DNA from: Shimia sp. R9_2
GTDB lineage: Bacteria > Pseudomonadota > Alphaproteobacteria > Rhodobacterales > Rhodobacteraceae
Direction: 5' to 3'
Assembly (NCBI RefSeq): GCF_017743735.1
Contig: NZ_JAGHRO010000002.1
Span: 372,001-436,000 of the forward strand
DNA length: 64,000 nucleotides
Positions 8,947 through 20,051 of the stretch are shown one piece after another. The notes under the pieces are model-generated. The model saw nothing but the letters and a program-made list of their open reading frames with translations, was not told the origin of the DNA and made no database searches. Each line of letters starts with the position of its first letter. The first letter of the stretch is position 1. A program made the position numbers and the translations under genes.

Positions 8947-9675
8947 ATGAATGACCAGTCCCCATTCTCCCCATTGACCTCGCCATCAGCCGCGCGGCCG
9001 CTTCTGGGTATGACCGTGCTTGTGGTCGAAGACAGCCGCTTCGCTTCTGATGCTCTGCGGCTCATGTGTGTCCGCTCCGGCGCGCGCATCCGCCGCGCAG
9101 ACTGCCTGACCTCCGCCCGCCGCCACCTGCAAATCCATCTGCCCACGGTGATCATTGTGGATATGGGCCTGCCGGACGGCTCTGGCGCGGAACTGATCGA
9201 AGAACTGCACCATGCCTCCCCACGGGTCGAGCTGATCCTCGGAACGTCAGGCGATGATTTTGCCGAAGACAGTGCATTGGCCGCAGGGGCAGACGGATTT
9301 ATCGCCAAGCCTTACGGCAGCCTGTCCTCTTTCCAGCAGGCCATCCTGTCACGGCTGACCGAAGGCTATCGCCCCACCATCGCCCGCATCGCTGACAATG
9401 AGGCCATCCAGCCCGATCCGGTCGCGCTGCGCGATGATCTGATGCACGCGGCCGACACCCTTCAGGAAACACCCGAAGAGGCTCTTAAAGACGGTGTTGT
9501 GGACTATGTGGCGCAATTCTTGGGCGGCATCGCGCGCAGCTCAGAGGATGCGTCCCTGCTGAGCGCCGTACAAGCGGTGGAACGTGCCCGCAAGGCGGGT
9601 CAGATGCCAACCGCAGATGTGGCCCATCTCACCGGCGTGGTGCAGGACCGGCTGGCGCAAACCGCCACCATCTGA
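8947..9675 (+). CDS. Response regulator receiver-domain protein with unassigned C-terminal region
   Basis: 242 aa. Residues about 20-140 form a receiver domain: acidic pair in VLVVEDSRF, phospho-acceptor aspartate in VIIVDMGLPDGSG, a threonine/serine switch in LGTSGDD and the lysine in FIAKPYG. The last 100 residues are helical and acidic and match no DNA-binding domain I know, so the output may be protein-protein. The ATG at 8947 follows GAGGATT; an upstream in-frame TTG at 8932 is less likely. No histidine kinase is adjacent. Confidence 0.85.
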   Translation: MNDQSPFSPLTSPSAARPLLGMTVLVVEDSRFASDALRLMCVRSGARIRRADCLTSARRHLQIHLPTVIIVDMGLPDGSGAELIEELHHASPRVELILGTSGDDFAEDSALAAGADGFIAKPYGSLSSFQQAILSRLTEGYRPTIARIADNEAIQPDPVALRDDLMHAADTLQETPEEALKDGVVDYVAQFLGGIARSSEDASLLSAVQAVERARKAGQMPTADVAHLTGVVQDRLAQTATI

Positions 9676-9762
9676 TCTCCCGCCACCGCGCGTTAAACCC
9701 AAAACGCCAGCGGCGCATGAAAGTGTCATTGCGACAATGCCTTGCCCAGACGATCTGGGAGG

Positions 9763-10479
9763 TTATCCCAGCGTCGGGTCTCCGCTCGCACGAACAAGTC
9801 GTGTCAGATCGCTCAGACGCTCTTTCTGCTGCCCTGCCGCATCAAAGTTGCTCGGAGAGAGCCAGACATCAAACGTCGCCTTAAGCGCGGGCCATTCCTG
9901 ATCGATGGCGGCAAACCACGCGGTGTCCCGGTTGCGCCCTTTGTAGACCAGCGCCTGACGAAACACGCCTTCATAGCTGAAACCCAGCCGCTGCGCTGCG
10001 CGCCGCGAAGGCGCATTCAGCGCGTCACATTTCCATTCATACCGTCGATATCCGGCCTCAAAGGCCCATTGCATCATCAGAAACATCGCCTCCGTCGCCG
10101 CAGGCGTGCCCTGCATCATTGGTGCGAAGTTGATATTGCCCACCTCAATGGACCCCGCTTCCGGTGCGATCCGCAGATAAGAGGCAACACCTGTGAACGT
10201 CCGATCCGCTTTGCTGTAGATCGCATAGAAGAAATGATCGGGGTTCGCGACCGTCTCCCGCACCCAGCGATGATACTGGGCTGAGGAATGAAACGGCCCA
10301 TACGGCATGTAATCCCAAACCCAGTCATCAGACTGATAGGACCGATACAGTAACGCCGCATGCGCCTCCGCATTCAACGGCTCCAGCCGCACATAACGCC
10401 CCTCCAAGACTGCCCCTGTTGGGCGGGGTGGCGCCTGCCAATCCGGCACGGCGAATCCAACAGGTCTTGGCTCAGTCAT
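9763..10479 (-). CDS. GNAT-family N-acetyltransferase (RimJ/RimL-like)
   Basis: 238 aa from the ATG at 10479, preceded by an AAGGAA ribosome site. The RimJ/RimL pattern is visible: LEGRYVRLEPLNAEAHA near the N-terminus, then GVASYLRIAPEAGSIEVGNI, then NAPSRRAAQRLGFSYEGVFR, where the acetyl-CoA-binding region ends. Proteins with this architecture acetylate N-terminal amines or small molecules; the target is unknown. It lies downstream of aspS but is separated by a strong terminator, so it needs its own promoter. Confidence 0.88.
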   Translation of the reverse strand: MTEPRPVGFAVPDWQAPPRPTGAVLEGRYVRLEPLNAEAHAALLYRSYQSDDWVWDYMPYGPFHSSAQYHRWVRETVANPDHFFYAIYSKADRTFTGVASYLRIAPEAGSIEVGNINFAPMMQGTPAATEAMFLMMQWAFEAGYRRYEWKCDALNAPSRRAAQRLGFSYEGVFRQALVYKGRNRDTAWFAAIDQEWPALKATFDVWLSPSNFDAAGQQKERLSDLTRLVRASGDPTLG

Positions 10480-10564
10480 TTGGCATTCCTTCGTTTCCCG
10501 AAGTAGTGGCACAGCGCCCAGACTTGGCCAAGCCTTTGTTCACATGCCAGACGACTGAGGCCAC

Positions 10565-10601
10565 AAAAGAAAAGGCCGCCCTCACCTTCGTGAAAGCGGC
10601 C
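10565..10601 (-). terminator. Rho-independent terminator of aspS
   Basis: On the minus strand GGCCGCTTTCAC and GTGAGGGCGGCC form a 12-bp stem (two G-T pairs) around a GAAG loop, followed by TTTTCTTTT. It lies 23 bp past the aspS stop codon. Confidence 0.92.
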
Positions 10602-10623
10602 CTTTGCAAGTCTATAGCGCGGA

Positions 10624-12480
10624 TCACTCCTGCGGGATCACCCGCAGACCCAGCTCCATAAGCTGATCGCTGGAAGGATCGTTGGGCGCGTTCATCATCA
10701 GGTCTTCGGCGCGCTGGTTCATCGGGAACATCATGACTTCGCGGATGTTCTGCTGATCTGCCAGCAACATCACGATGCGGTCCACACCAGCCGCACAACC
10801 ACCGTGGGGTGGTGCGCCGTAGGAGAAGGCTTTGTAAAGCGCACCAAAGCGCTCTTTCACTTCCTCTTCGCCGTAACCGGCAATCTCAAACGCCTTCAGC
10901 ATGATTTCCGGCTGGTGGTTCCGGATCGCACCAGAAACCAGCTCATAGCCGTTACACGCCAGATCGTACTGATAGCCTTTGACCGCCAGCGGATCGCCGT
11001 TCAGCGCATCCAGACCGCCCTGCGGCATGGAGAACGGGTTGTGTTCAAAGTCGATCTTGCCGGTCTCTTCGTCTGCTTCATAGATCGGGAAGTCCACGAT
11101 CCAAGCAAATGCAAAGCGATCTTCGTCGATCAGACCCAGCTCTTTGCCAATCACGTCACGCGCACGGCCCGCAATCTTTTCAAAGGCCTTTGGCTTACCG
11201 CCGAGGAAGAAGGCCGCGTCGCCCACGCCCAGACCCAGCTGCTGGCGGATCGCCTCGGTGCGCTCAGGGCCGATGTTCTTGGCCAGCGGGCCAGCGGCTT
11301 CCATGCCACCTTCCACTTCGCCAGATTTCAGCTTGGCTTGCGCCTCTTTCACCGAAATGCCCAGCTCCTGCGCCACGCTGTCTGCAGTCTTGTCGCGCCA
11401 GAAGATATAGCCCATGCCCGGCAGGCCTTCGCCTTGGGCAAATTTGTTCATACGGTCACAGAACTTGCGGCCACCACCGGTTGGCGCCGGAATGGCGCGC
11501 ACTTCGGTGCCTTCCTGCTCCAGCAGTTTGGCAAAGATCGCAAAGCCGGAGCCTGCGAAGTGCTCGGATACCACCTGCATCTCAATCGGGTTGCGCAGGT
11601 CAGGCTTGTCAGAGCCGTATTTCAGCGCCGCTTCCGCATAAGGGATCTGCGGCCAGCTCTCTGGCGCGTCCACCTTGCGGCCACCGCCGAACTCTTCAAA
11701 CACACCGGCCAGAACAGGCGCGATGGTGTCAAAGACGTCCTGCTGCTCCACAAAGGACATCTCCATGTCGAGCTGGTAGAAGTCGGTCGGGGAGCGGTCA
11801 GCGCGCGGGTCTTCGTCACGGAAGCACGGCGCGATCTGGAAATACTTATCAAAGCCCGCAACCATCATCAGCTGTTTGAACTGCTGTGGCGCCTGCGGCA
11901 GCGCGTAGAACTTGCCCGGATGCAGACGGGACGGCACGAGGAAGTCGCGCGCACCTTCTGGCGAAGACGCTGTAATGATCGGGGTCTGATACTCGCGGAA
12001 GCCCTTGTCCCACATGCGCTTGCGCATGGAGGAAACCACATCAGAGCGCAGCACCATGTTTTGCTGCATCTGCTCACGACGCAGGTCGAGGAAGCGGTAT
12101 TTCAGGCGGGTCTCCTCAGGATACTCCTGATCGCCAAACACCATCAAAGGCAGCTCGTCTGCCGCGCCGAGGATCTCCAGATCGCGCACAAACACCTCAA
12201 CCTCACCGGTCGGGATCTTGTCGTTGATCAGGTCTGCGTCACGCGCTTTGACGTTGCCATCAATGCGGATACACCACTCGCTGCGCACCTTCTCCATTTG
12301 AGAGAAAACCGGGCTGTCCGGATCGCAAAGCACCTGCGTGATGCCAAAGTGATCGCGCAGGTCGACAAACAGAATACCGCCGTGGTCACGGATGCGGTGC
12401 ACCCAGCCAGACAGGCGGACGGTCTCGCCCACGTTGGATTTGTTCAGGTCGGCGCAGGTATGGCTGCGATAGGCGTGCAT
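10624..12480 (-). CDS. aspS: Aspartyl-tRNA synthetase
   Basis: 618 aa from the ATG at 12480 ([19 protein letters not shown]), with GAGGGG upstream. The N-terminal anticodon-binding OB fold ([20 protein letters not shown]) is followed by class II motif 2 ([10 protein letters not shown]), the bacterial GAD insertion and motif 3 ([18 protein letters not shown]). It charges tRNA-Asp with aspartate; alphaproteobacterial forms are often non-discriminating and also charge tRNA-Asn, which cannot be settled here. The longer frame upstream of 12480 is noncoding. Confidence 0.97.
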   Translation of the reverse strand: MHAYRSHTCADLNKSNVGETVRLSGWVHRIRDHGGILFVDLRDHFGITQVLCDPDSPVFSQMEKVRSEWCIRIDGNVKARDADLINDKIPTGEVEVFVRDLEILGAADELPLMVFGDQEYPEETRLKYRFLDLRREQMQQNMVLRSDVVSSMRKRMWDKGFREYQTPIITASSPEGARDFLVPSRLHPGKFYALPQAPQQFKQLMMVAGFDKYFQIAPCFRDEDPRADRSPTDFYQLDMEMSFVEQQDVFDTIAPVLAGVFEEFGGGRKVDAPESWPQIPYAEAALKYGSDKPDLRNPIEMQVVSEHFAGSGFAIFAKLLEQEGTEVRAIPAPTGGGRKFCDRMNKFAQGEGLPGMGYIFWRDKTADSVAQELGISVKEAQAKLKSGEVEGGMEAAGPLAKNIGPERTEAIRQQLGLGVGDAAFFLGGKPKAFEKIAGRARDVIGKELGLIDEDRFAFAWIVDFPIYEADEETGKIDFEHNPFSMPQGGLDALNGDPLAVKGYQYDLACNGYELVSGAIRNHQPEIMLKAFEIAGYGEEEVKERFGALYKAFSYGAPPHGGCAAGVDRIVMLLADQQNIREVMMFPMNQRAEDLMMNAPNDPSSDQLMELGLRVIPQE

Positions 12481-12572
12481 GTGCGGCCCCTCTTTCAGGG
12501 TGAAAAACAATGGTCGCGCCGATACACCTTTTTGAGGCCATAAAGTCAAGGTCCGCGCCGCGCGAAATGGCG

Positions 12573-13220
12573 CTAAAACGGCCGCACAACGTTGCCGGAG
12601 TAGAAAAACACACCCAGCCCCATGAGAAAGATGATGTTGCCCGCAATCGCATGCATCAGCACCGCCAGAGGAAAAGAGGCACGCTCTTTGTAGGCATGGG
12701 CAAAAATCACCCCGCCCACAAAGGTCATGATGGCCACGACCCAGCTCCAATACATCAGATGCGCCAGCGCAAAGAGCCCCGCATTCAGCCAGATCGCCGC
12801 CCAACCGTTTGGCAGGATCGCTTTATAGCGGCGAAAGAACAGCGGGCGAAACACCAGCTCTTGCGGCAGTGCGGACACAAAGGGATAGAAGATCAGGATC
12901 ACCACCATCAATTGCGGCTCGTTCCTTATGAGAAAGAACAAGGCCTCCGGTGCAAACAGCATCGTCACCGCAAAACAGGCCGCAAACATCAGGGCCGTAT
13001 AGATCAGCATCTGCCGCAGCTTGATCTCCGCCATCCCCTCGCGCAGCGCCCGCCAGCGAAAGCCCGGCGTCAGATGCAATAGAAGGATCCCAAGCGCGGT
13101 GAGCGCAAAAAGCGCGGAGAACATCACCGTGGCCGGCAGCAACGTGGCAATCAGCACCGGCGCAAGAACAAACAGGATCAGAAACTCGGCCCAAAGCCGG
13201 TTGGTGTTTTGTACGGGCAA
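12573..13220 (-). CDS. CPBP-family intramembrane protease-like protein
   Basis: About 215 aa with six or more hydrophobic segments. The conserved motifs of CPBP (Abi/CAAX-protease-like) proteins are present: [22 protein letters not shown] and HAIAGNIIF. The first motif is usually EExxxR and here begins QE, so the first glutamate is replaced; catalytic activity should not be assumed. I place the start at a TTG at 13220 with GAGGAC 7 bp upstream, because the frame farther upstream (to 13361) overlaps the preceding pabC gene. It probably follows pabC in one transcript. Confidence 0.75.
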   Translation of the reverse strand: MPVQNTNRLWAEFLILFVLAPVLIATLLPATVMFSALFALTALGILLLHLTPGFRWRALREGMAEIKLRQMLIYTALMFAACFAVTMLFAPEALFFLIRNEPQLMVVILIFYPFVSALPQELVFRPLFFRRYKAILPNGWAAIWLNAGLFALAHLMYWSWVVAIMTFVGGVIFAHAYKERASFPLAVLMHAIAGNIIFLMGLGVFFYSGNVVRPF

Positions 13221-13323
13221 ACTGCTGTCCTCAATTGGTTTTGTCCGGAGAGTTGCGCGCGCACGTTTCAATTTCAAGACAGCATGAGGGCTGGCATCGC
13301 CGCCGCAAGCCTCAGGCCCGCGC

Positions 13324-13968
13324 CTATTTGACCACCGCCGGGATTTCCCCGCGCAGCGCATTTGTCAGATGCAGCGCTTGCGCCGAGAACAAATCCGCCT
13401 CACTCAGCACCGCTTCGCGCAGCGCCCCCGCCTCAATCAAACTCTGCCGATACACGCCCGGCAAACAACCCGACGCAACCGGCGGCGTCAGCCGAACACC
13501 GTCCTCCATGGTCAACACCAGATTGGTGATGGTGCCCTCACACAGCTCGCCGCGCTCATTGAAAAACAGCCACTCCTGCACACCCTCAGGCAACTCCGCC
13601 CGCGCTGCATCATAAAACGCACGCCGCGTGGTCTTGTGCTGCAAAAGCTGATCCGCGGAGGACAAACGGTCCGGATGTATCCGGCACACCCAAGGCTTTG
13701 TCGCCGCCGCCGGCATCTCTGCGGTGGTGATCTCCACATCCCCGGCCGCACCCAATGTCAGACGGCAGCGCAAATCGGTGGTCGCCTCCAGAGCCTCAAC
13801 CGCGCGCAGAACATCTGTTTCAGAAAAGGCAAAGCCCAGCGCCTGCGCCGAGTGTTTCAGCCGCGCCAGATGCAGGTGCAGCCGCGCCACGCCCGCCCCC
13901 GGCACAAAGCGAAAGGTCTCAATCAGGCGGGTTCCGGCTGGAACGTCTTGGCAAAGCGGGCTTTCCAC
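13324..13968 (-). CDS. pabC: Aminotransferase class IV, probable aminodeoxychorismate lyase
   Basis: 214 aa from a GTG at 13968. It has the fold-type IV PLP pattern: GTRLIETFRF at the N-terminus, a lysine in LLQHKTTRRAFYD (Schiff base), and ELCEGTITNLVL, which binds the cofactor phosphate. PabC releases pyruvate from 4-amino-4-deoxychorismate to give p-aminobenzoate for folate. The assignment rests on its position: the first 46 bp overlap the end of pabB, implying coupled translation. Alone, the sequence could also be read as a D-amino-acid or branched-chain aminotransferase. Confidence 0.85.
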   Translation of the reverse strand: MESPLCQDVPAGTRLIETFRFVPGAGVARLHLHLARLKHSAQALGFAFSETDVLRAVEALEATTDLRCRLTLGAAGDVEITTAEMPAAATKPWVCRIHPDRLSSADQLLQHKTTRRAFYDAARAELPEGVQEWLFFNERGELCEGTITNLVLTMEDGVRLTPPVASGCLPGVYRQSLIEAGALREAVLSEADLFSAQALHLTNALRGEIPAVVK

Positions 13969-15050
13969 AGCGCTTCCTCATATTCATCAGGCGCCTTGCT
14001 GTCCCAGACAACACCGCCGCCCACGTTCAACACAGCTTGCCCGCCTTCAAGCAGCATCGTGCGGATCGCCACGCTGAACTCAGAGCTGCCGTCCGGCGCT
14101 GCCCAGCCAATTGCACCACAGTAGATCTCACGGGGCCACGGCTCCAGATTACGCAGAATCTCCATCGAGCGCAGCTTTGGTGCGCCGGTGATTGATCCGC
14201 AAGGGAACAGCGCCTGCAAAATATCGGCAAGCTGCGCGTCTTCCTGCAACTGCGCCTCAACGGTGGAGGTCATCTGATGCACGGTCGCATAGCTCTCCAC
14301 CTCAAAAAGCTGCGGCACCTTCACGCTGCCCGGCTGCGCCACACGGCTGATGTCATTGCGCAAAAGATCCACGATCATCAGGTTCTCGGCGCGGTTCTTC
14401 TCGTCCTGCGCCAGCCACGCCTTACGACGTGCATCCTCTGCCGCGTCTTCACTGCGCGGCTGCGTGCCCTTCATCGGGCGTGTCTCAATCCGGCCCGCCG
14501 CATCGGTGCGGAAAAACAGCTCCGGCGAACGCGACAGGATTGTCGGCAGACCCGCCTGTTTGATCAGCGCCCCATGCCCAACCGGCTGACGCGCCGCGAG
14601 CGCGGCATAAAGCGCCTCGGCATCCCCGGACACAGCTGCATCCATCGGAAACGTCAGATTCGCCTGATAGATATCGCCAGCACCGATGTAGCCATGCACC
14701 CGGTCAAACGCCGCACGGTAGGTGGCCGCACTCCAGCGCGGCGCAAATGCGCCCAAATCAAACCGCGCATCTGTGGAAAGCGCCTTGGCCGCCGTTGGCG
14801 CGCGAAACACACCAAACTGCATCAAAGGCAGTCGCCGCGCCTTGGGCAGCATCCGGCGCAGACGTGACTCCAGCACATAGCCAAGCTCATAGCTCACATA
14901 TCCTGCAAGCCAGAACCCTGCCGCCTGCGCCTGTCTCAGCACATCAAAGGCCAGATCCACCTCATGTGGCTCCGTCACCGAAATCACATGCTCCGCCGCA
15001 TCAAACAGCGTCGCATGCCCGTTTGGCCCGTGATCAAAGCGAATCTGCAC
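13923..15050 (-). CDS. pabB: Aminodeoxychorismate synthase component I
   Basis: 375 aa from a GTG at 15050 preceded by AGGGGATACAG. It carries the chorismate-binding core of the anthranilate/PABA synthase family: GDIYQANLTFP, RPMKGTQPR, ENLMIVDLLRND, FPCGSITGAPK and NVGGGVVWDS. It aminates chorismate in the first step to p-aminobenzoate and needs a glutaminase partner (PabA or TrpG) that is not in this window. The overlap with pabC supports PabB over TrpE. The protein is shorter than enterobacterial PabB at its N-terminus, as usual in Rhodobacterales. Confidence 0.92.
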   Translation of the reverse strand: MQIRFDHGPNGHATLFDAAEHVISVTEPHEVDLAFDVLRQAQAAGFWLAGYVSYELGYVLESRLRRMLPKARRLPLMQFGVFRAPTAAKALSTDARFDLGAFAPRWSAATYRAAFDRVHGYIGAGDIYQANLTFPMDAAVSGDAEALYAALAARQPVGHGALIKQAGLPTILSRSPELFFRTDAAGRIETRPMKGTQPRSEDAAEDARRKAWLAQDEKNRAENLMIVDLLRNDISRVAQPGSVKVPQLFEVESYATVHQMTSTVEAQLQEDAQLADILQALFPCGSITGAPKLRSMEILRNLEPWPREIYCGAIGWAAPDGSSEFSVAIRTMLLEGGQAVLNVGGGVVWDSKAPDEYEEALWKARFAKTFQPEPA

Positions 15051-15249
15051 CTGTATCCCCTGTCGGCGAAAGTTGTCTTTTGGTCATATACGGCGCATTT
15101 TGGCAAATGACAGTGGTGAAAGCGGCAGATCATGACAAAATCCCGCTCCCCCGGTGATCCCTCTTGCACGTTGCCGCCTGATGCGTATAACCCACGACAA
15201 TTTGCGCATTCGGCGTCTCCCACCACGCCCTTCTAGCCCGAGGTTTATC

Positions 15250-18200
15250 ATGCCAAAAAGAACCGACATCTCCTCGATCATGATCATCGGGGCCGGCCCC
15301 ATTGTGATTGGTCAGGCCTGCGAATTTGACTACTCGGGGGCGCAAGCGTGTAAAGCGCTGCGCGAAGAGGGCTACCGCGTTATTCTGGTGAACTCCAACC
15401 CGGCAACCATCATGACCGACCCCGGTCTGGCGGATGCCACCTACATCGAGCCGATCACGCCGGAAGTTGTCGCCAAGATCATCGAGAAAGAGCGCCCCGA
15501 CGCGCTCCTGCCCACCATGGGCGGTCAGACCGGCCTCAACACCTCGCTTGCGCTTGAAGAAATGGGTGTGCTCGACAAATTCGGCGTCGAGATGATCGGC
15601 GCAAAACGCGACGCCATCGAAATGGCCGAAGATCGCAAACTCTTCCGCGAAGCCATGGACCGTCTGGGCATCGAAAACCCCCGCGCCTCCATCGTGACCG
15701 CACCCAAGAAAGAAGACGGCTCCGCTGATCTGGACGAAGGCATCCGCCTTGCACTGGAAGAGCTGGAAAGCATCGGCCTGCCTGCCATCATCCGTCCTGC
15801 CTTCACCTTGGGCGGCACCGGCGGCGGTGTGGCCTACAACCGCGAAGACTACATCCACTTCTGCCGCACCGGCATGGACGCCTCCCCGGTGAACCAGATC
15901 CTCGTGGATGAAAGCCTGCTGGGCTGGAAAGAATACGAGATGGAAGTGGTGCGCGACAAAGCCGACAACGCCATCATCGTCTGCGCCATCGAAAACGTCG
16001 ACCCGATGGGCGTGCACACCGGCGACTCCATCACTGTGGCCCCTGCGCTCACGCTGACGGACAAAGAATACCAGATCATGCGCAACCACTCGATCAACGT
16101 GCTGCGTGAGATCGGCGTGGAAACCGGCGGCTCCAACGTGCAATGGGCGGTGAACCCAGCCGATGGGCGCATGGTTGTGATCGAAATGAACCCACGCGTG
16201 TCCCGCTCCTCCGCGCTGGCCTCCAAAGCGACCGGCTTCCCGATCGCCAAGATCGCGGCGAAACTGGCTGTGGGCTACACGCTGGATGAGCTCGACAACG
16301 ACATCACCAAAGTGACACCTGCGTCCTTTGAGCCAACCATCGACTATGTTGTCACCAAGATCCCGAAATTCGCTTTCGAGAAATTCCCGGGCTCTGAGCC
16401 GCATCTGACCACCGCGATGAAATCCGTGGGCGAAACCATGTCCATTGGCCGCACCATCCACGAATCCATGCAAAAAGCGCTGGCTTCCATGGAAAGCGGT
16501 CTGACCGGTTTTGATGAGGTCGAAATCGAAGGCGCGGATGACACCGCAGAAGGCAAAGCCGCTGTGATCAAGGCGATCAGCGTCGCCACCCCGGATCGCC
16601 TGCGCACCATCGCGCAAGCCATGCGCCACGGTCTGACCAACGATGAAATCCACGGCGTCACCATGTTTGACCCATGGTTCCTAGATCGCATCCGCGAAAT
16701 CGTGGACGCCGAAGAAGGCGTGCGCAAAAACGGCCTGCCGGTCACCGAAAAAGAGCTGCGCGCGCTCAAAATGCTCGGCTTCACCGACGCACGTCTCGCC
16801 AAGCTCTCCGGCCGCGATGAAGACAACGTGCGCCGCGCCCGTCAGAACCTCGGCGTGACCGCCGTGTTCAAGCGCATCGACACCTGCGCCGCCGAGTTTG
16901 AGGCGCAGACCCCTTACATGTACTCCACCTACGAAACCCCAATGATGGGCGAAGTGGAATGTGAGGCGCGCCCGTCAGAGCGCAAGAAAGTTGTGATACT
17001 TGGTGGTGGTCCAAACCGTATCGGTCAGGGCATCGAGTTTGACTACTGCTGCTGTCACGCCTGCTACGCGCTGACCGAGCAGGGTTATGAAACCATCATG
17101 ATAAACTGCAACCCAGAGACCGTGTCCACCGACTATGACACCTCTGACCGTCTGTATTTTGAGCCGCTCACCTTTGAGCACGTGATGGAAATCCTGCGCG
17201 TTGAGCAGGAGAACGGCACCCTGCACGGCGTTATCGTACAGTTCGGCGGCCAGACCCCGCTGAAACTGGCAAACGCGCTCGAAGAAGAAGGCATCCCGAT
17301 CCTCGGCACCACGCCGGACGCCATCGACCTTGCCGAAGACCGCGAGCGGTTCCAGGCGCTGGTCAATGAGCTGAAGCTGAAACAGCCGAAGAACGGCATC
17401 GCCTCCACCGACGCCGAAGCGCTTGCGATTGCAGATGAAATCGGCTTCCCGCTGGTGATCCGCCCCTCCTACGTTCTGGGTGGCCGCGCCATGGAAATCG
17501 TACGCGATATGGGCCAGCTGGAGCGCTACATCGCTGAGGCGGTTGTGGTCTCTGGCGACAGCCCTGTTCTGCTCGACAGCTACCTCTCCGGCGCAACCGA
17601 GCTGGACGTGGACGCGCTTTGTGACGGCAAAGACGTGCATATCTCCGGCATCATGCAGCACATCGAAGAAGCCGGCGTTCACTCCGGCGACTCCGCCTGC
17701 TCGCTGCCGCCCTACTCGCTCTCCAAAGAGACCATCGCGGAAATCGAGCATCAGACCCGCGCCCTTGCGCTGGCCCTCAACGTGGTTGGCCTGATGAACG
17801 TACAGTTCGCTGTGAAAGACGGCGAAATCTACCTCATCGAGGTGAACCCACGTGCCTCCCGCACCGTGCCGTTTGTCGCGAAATCCACCGACAGCGCGAT
17901 TGCCTCCATCGCCGCGCGCATCATGGCAGGTGAGAAACTCGCGGACTTCCCCAAACGTGCCCCCTACGTGGAACTTGACGCCACCAAGGATCAGCCGATT
18001 GCGGATCAGATGACGCTGGCGGACCCGAACATGCCTTGGTTCTCCGTGAAAGAGGCCGTGCTGCCATTTGCGCGCTTCCCCGGCGTTGACACCATCCTCG
18101 GCCCAGAAATGCGCTCCACCGGCGAAGTCATGGGCTGGGACCGCAGCTTTGCACGCGCCTTCCTGAAGGCACAGCTCGGCGCAGGCATGGAGCTGCCCAC

Positions 18201-18591
18201 CTCCGGCAAGGCCTTCATCTCGGTCAAAGACGACGACAAGACCGACGCCATGGTCGAGGCAGCCAACATCCTGATCGAGCTGGGCTTCTCTGTGGTCGCA
18301 ACCGCAGGCACCGCCGCATGGCTGAGCCAGCAAGGCGTGGACTGCACCAAGGTGAACAAAGTCTATGAGGGCCGACCAAACATCGTGGACCACCTCAAAG
18401 ACGGCGACATCTCTTTGGTGATGAACACCACCGAAGGCGCGCAAGCCGTCAACGACAGCCGCGAGATCCGCTCCGTGGCGCTGTTTGACAAGATCCCCTA
18501 CTTCACCACTGCCGCCGCCTCCAACGCGGCAGCACGGGCCATGAAAGCCCGCGAAGAAGGCGACCTGGAAGTGCGTTCGCTGCAGGGGTGA
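15250..18591 (+). CDS. carB: Carbamoyl-phosphate synthase large subunit
   Basis: 1113 aa from the ATG at 15250 ([17 protein letters not shown]), with CCGAGG upstream. It has two homologous ATP-grasp halves ([11 protein letters not shown] in the first, [13 protein letters not shown] in the second), an oligomerisation domain and a C-terminal MGS allosteric domain ([14 protein letters not shown]). With CarA it makes carbamoyl phosphate from bicarbonate, ammonia (from glutamine) and 2 ATP for arginine and pyrimidine synthesis. CarA is not in this window. A frame extending upstream to 15154 is noncoding. A strong terminator follows the stop codon. Confidence 0.98.
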   Translation: MPKRTDISSIMIIGAGPIVIGQACEFDYSGAQACKALREEGYRVILVNSNPATIMTDPGLADATYIEPITPEVVAKIIEKERPDALLPTMGGQTGLNTSLALEEMGVLDKFGVEMIGAKRDAIEMAEDRKLFREAMDRLGIENPRASIVTAPKKEDGSADLDEGIRLALEELESIGLPAIIRPAFTLGGTGGGVAYNREDYIHFCRTGMDASPVNQILVDESLLGWKEYEMEVVRDKADNAIIVCAIENVDPMGVHTGDSITVAPALTLTDKEYQIMRNHSINVLREIGVETGGSNVQWAVNPADGRMVVIEMNPRVSRSSALASKATGFPIAKIAAKLAVGYTLDELDNDITKVTPASFEPTIDYVVTKIPKFAFEKFPGSEPHLTTAMKSVGETMSIGRTIHESMQKALASMESGLTGFDEVEIEGADDTAEGKAAVIKAISVATPDRLRTIAQAMRHGLTNDEIHGVTMFDPWFLDRIREIVDAEEGVRKNGLPVTEKELRALKMLGFTDARLAKLSGRDEDNVRRARQNLGVTAVFKRIDTCAAEFEAQTPYMYSTYETPMMGEVECEARPSERKKVVILGGGPNRIGQGIEFDYCCCHACYALTEQGYETIMINCNPETVSTDYDTSDRLYFEPLTFEHVMEILRVEQENGTLHGVIVQFGGQTPLKLANALEEEGIPILGTTPDAIDLAEDRERFQALVNELKLKQPKNGIASTDAEALAIADEIGFPLVIRPSYVLGGRAMEIVRDMGQLERYIAEAVVVSGDSPVLLDSYLSGATELDVDALCDGKDVHISGIMQHIEEAGVHSGDSACSLPPYSLSKETIAEIEHQTRALALALNVVGLMNVQFAVKDGEIYLIEVNPRASRTVPFVAKSTDSAIASIAARIMAGEKLADFPKRAPYVELDATKDQPIADQMTLADPNMPWFSVKEAVLPFARFPGVDTILGPEMRSTGEVMGWDRSFARAFLKAQLGAGMELPTSGKAFISVKDDDKTDAMVEAANILIELGFSVVATAGTAAWLSQQGVDCTKVNKVYEGRPNIVDHLKDGDISLVMNTTEGAQAVNDSREIRSVALFDKIPYFTTAAASNAAARAMKAREEGDLEVRSLQG

Positions 18592-18618
18592 GCGGCGCCT
18601 CCACCTCAAACATTCTCC

Positions 18619-18646
18619 AAAAGGGCGGCCATTTGGCTGCCTTTTT
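18619..18646 (+). terminator. Rho-independent terminator of carB
   Basis: AAAAGGGCGGCC pairs with GGCTGCCTTTTT (12 bp, two G-T pairs) around an ATTT loop and runs into a T-rich tail. It begins 28 bp after the carB stop. Confidence 0.92.
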
Positions 18647-18653
18647 CTTTGCC

Positions 18654-18682
18654 TTGACAGGCCCCTGCCCGCTCCCTAAAAC
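18654..18682 (+). promoter_or_regulatory. Sigma-70-type promoter for the Hsp70-like gene
   Basis: A perfect TTGACA (18654-18659), a 17-bp spacer and TAAAAC (18677-18682, 4 of 6 match) sit just after the carB terminator and 33 bp before the Hsp70-like start codon. Confidence 0.65.
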
Positions 18683-18715
18683 CCGCGCCTTTCCCTGCCG
18701 CGCGGAGACCGGACC

Positions 18716-19969
18716 ATGAGCACCAAACCACACACTTTGGGCATCGATTTTGGCACCTCAAACTCCGCCGCGGGGCTGATGGTGGAAGGTGCCCCGCGCC
18801 TCATCACCTTTGAGGCCGGCCAGACCACCCTGCCCACCACCTTCTTCTTTGACTACGACAGCCGCGCCACGCTTCTGGGCCAACCCGCTAATGATGCGCT
18901 CCTTGAGGGCGAAGAAGGCCGCTTCATGCGCGCGCTCAAACGGGTGCTCGGCACCACGCTCATGCATGAAAAGCGCCAGATCCTGAACGAGCGCGTGACC
19001 TTTGTGGAGATCATCGCCCGCTTCCTGCGCCATATCAAACAACAGGCCGAAGCCCAGGCCGGCCTCACCTTCACCCACGCCATATCAGGCCGCCCAGTGG
19101 TCTTTCACGGCAGTGACGATCCGCGCGAGCAACAGGCCGAAGACGACCTGCGCGCCTGCTACCTCGCTGCCGGTTTTTCCGAGGTCACCTTCCTCTCTGA
19201 ACCCGAAGCCGCCGCCATCGCCTGTGGCGCCCATGAACATCGCGGTGAAACCGGCCTGATTGTCGACATCGGCGGCGGCACCTCGGATTTCTCTGTGTTC
19301 CGCACCACCGACACCGGTGTGGAAATCCTCGCCAACCACGGCATCCGCATCGGCGGCACCGATTTTGACCGCGCGCTGAGCTTTCACCATGTCATGCCGC
19401 TGCTCGGCAAAGGCTCGCCCCTGCGCGACACTTTTGGCAAAGGCACCCTGCCTGCCCCCAACGCCATCTTCCACGATCTCGCCACCTGGGAGAAAATCCC
19501 CTTCCTCTACAACGCCCGCACCCGCCGCACCGTGGAGGATATGCTGCGCCAGGCGGAAGAGCCCGAAAAGCTCACCCGCCTTGAAACCGTGCTGCGTGAC
19601 GAGCTCGGCCATGAGCTGGCCTTTGATGTGGAACGCGGCAAAATCGCCGCCAACAACGGCGATGCCAACGCCAGGATCAGCCTGTCAGAAATCGAGCGTG
19701 GTCTTGAGCAGCCGGTGAGCGGCGAAATTCTCACCGCGCTCCTGTCCGATCACGCCAAACAGCTGCACGTGGCCGCTGAAGACACCCTCGCAATGGCGAA
19801 TTGCACTCCAGCAGACATCGGCCGCGTGATTTACGTTGGCGGCTCAAGCCTTCTGACAGTGGTCTCCGGCACCATGAAAACCGTGTTTCCAGACGCAGAA
19901 CACACGTTCGCCGAGGTCTTCACCGCCGTGGCAGACGGGCTAGCGCGGGCCACTGAACTGCGCGGCTGA
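18716..19969 (+). CDS. Hsp70-family protein (YegD-like)
   Basis: 417 aa. Only the actin/Hsp70 ATPase domain is present. Phosphate 1 is GIDFGTSNSAAG, phosphate 2 is LIVDIGGGTSDFSV and the adenosine motif is VIYVGGSSLL. The substrate-binding domain of DnaK is missing, as in YegD. Such stand-alone ATPase domains may act as chaperone-like regulators; no client is known. CGGAGACC precedes the ATG. The ADP-ribosyltransferase-like gene follows 82 bp later on the same strand. Confidence 0.9.
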   Translation: MSTKPHTLGIDFGTSNSAAGLMVEGAPRLITFEAGQTTLPTTFFFDYDSRATLLGQPANDALLEGEEGRFMRALKRVLGTTLMHEKRQILNERVTFVEIIARFLRHIKQQAEAQAGLTFTHAISGRPVVFHGSDDPREQQAEDDLRACYLAAGFSEVTFLSEPEAAAIACGAHEHRGETGLIVDIGGGTSDFSVFRTTDTGVEILANHGIRIGGTDFDRALSFHHVMPLLGKGSPLRDTFGKGTLPAPNAIFHDLATWEKIPFLYNARTRRTVEDMLRQAEEPEKLTRLETVLRDELGHELAFDVERGKIAANNGDANARISLSEIERGLEQPVSGEILTALLSDHAKQLHVAAEDTLAMANCTPADIGRVIYVGGSSLLTVVSGTMKTVFPDAEHTFAEVFTAVADGLARATELRG

Positions 19970-20051
19970 ACAGGGCTTAGCAAACCGACGCACCAGCCTC
20001 CCCCTCCCAGTAAGCTCTTGACCTAAGCGAGAAAGCGCCAAAGCTGGCCAT

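Noticed and set aside
10804..12543. Long open frame (579 codons) opposite aspS
   Set aside because: It lies fully antisense to a clear AspRS gene, has Arg/His/Leu-rich shadow composition and no ribosome site. High GC codon bias opens such frames.
15130..18609. Two long frames (507 and 544 codons) opposite carB
   Set aside because: Gly/His/Val-rich mirror translations of carB with no motifs; shadows of codon usage.
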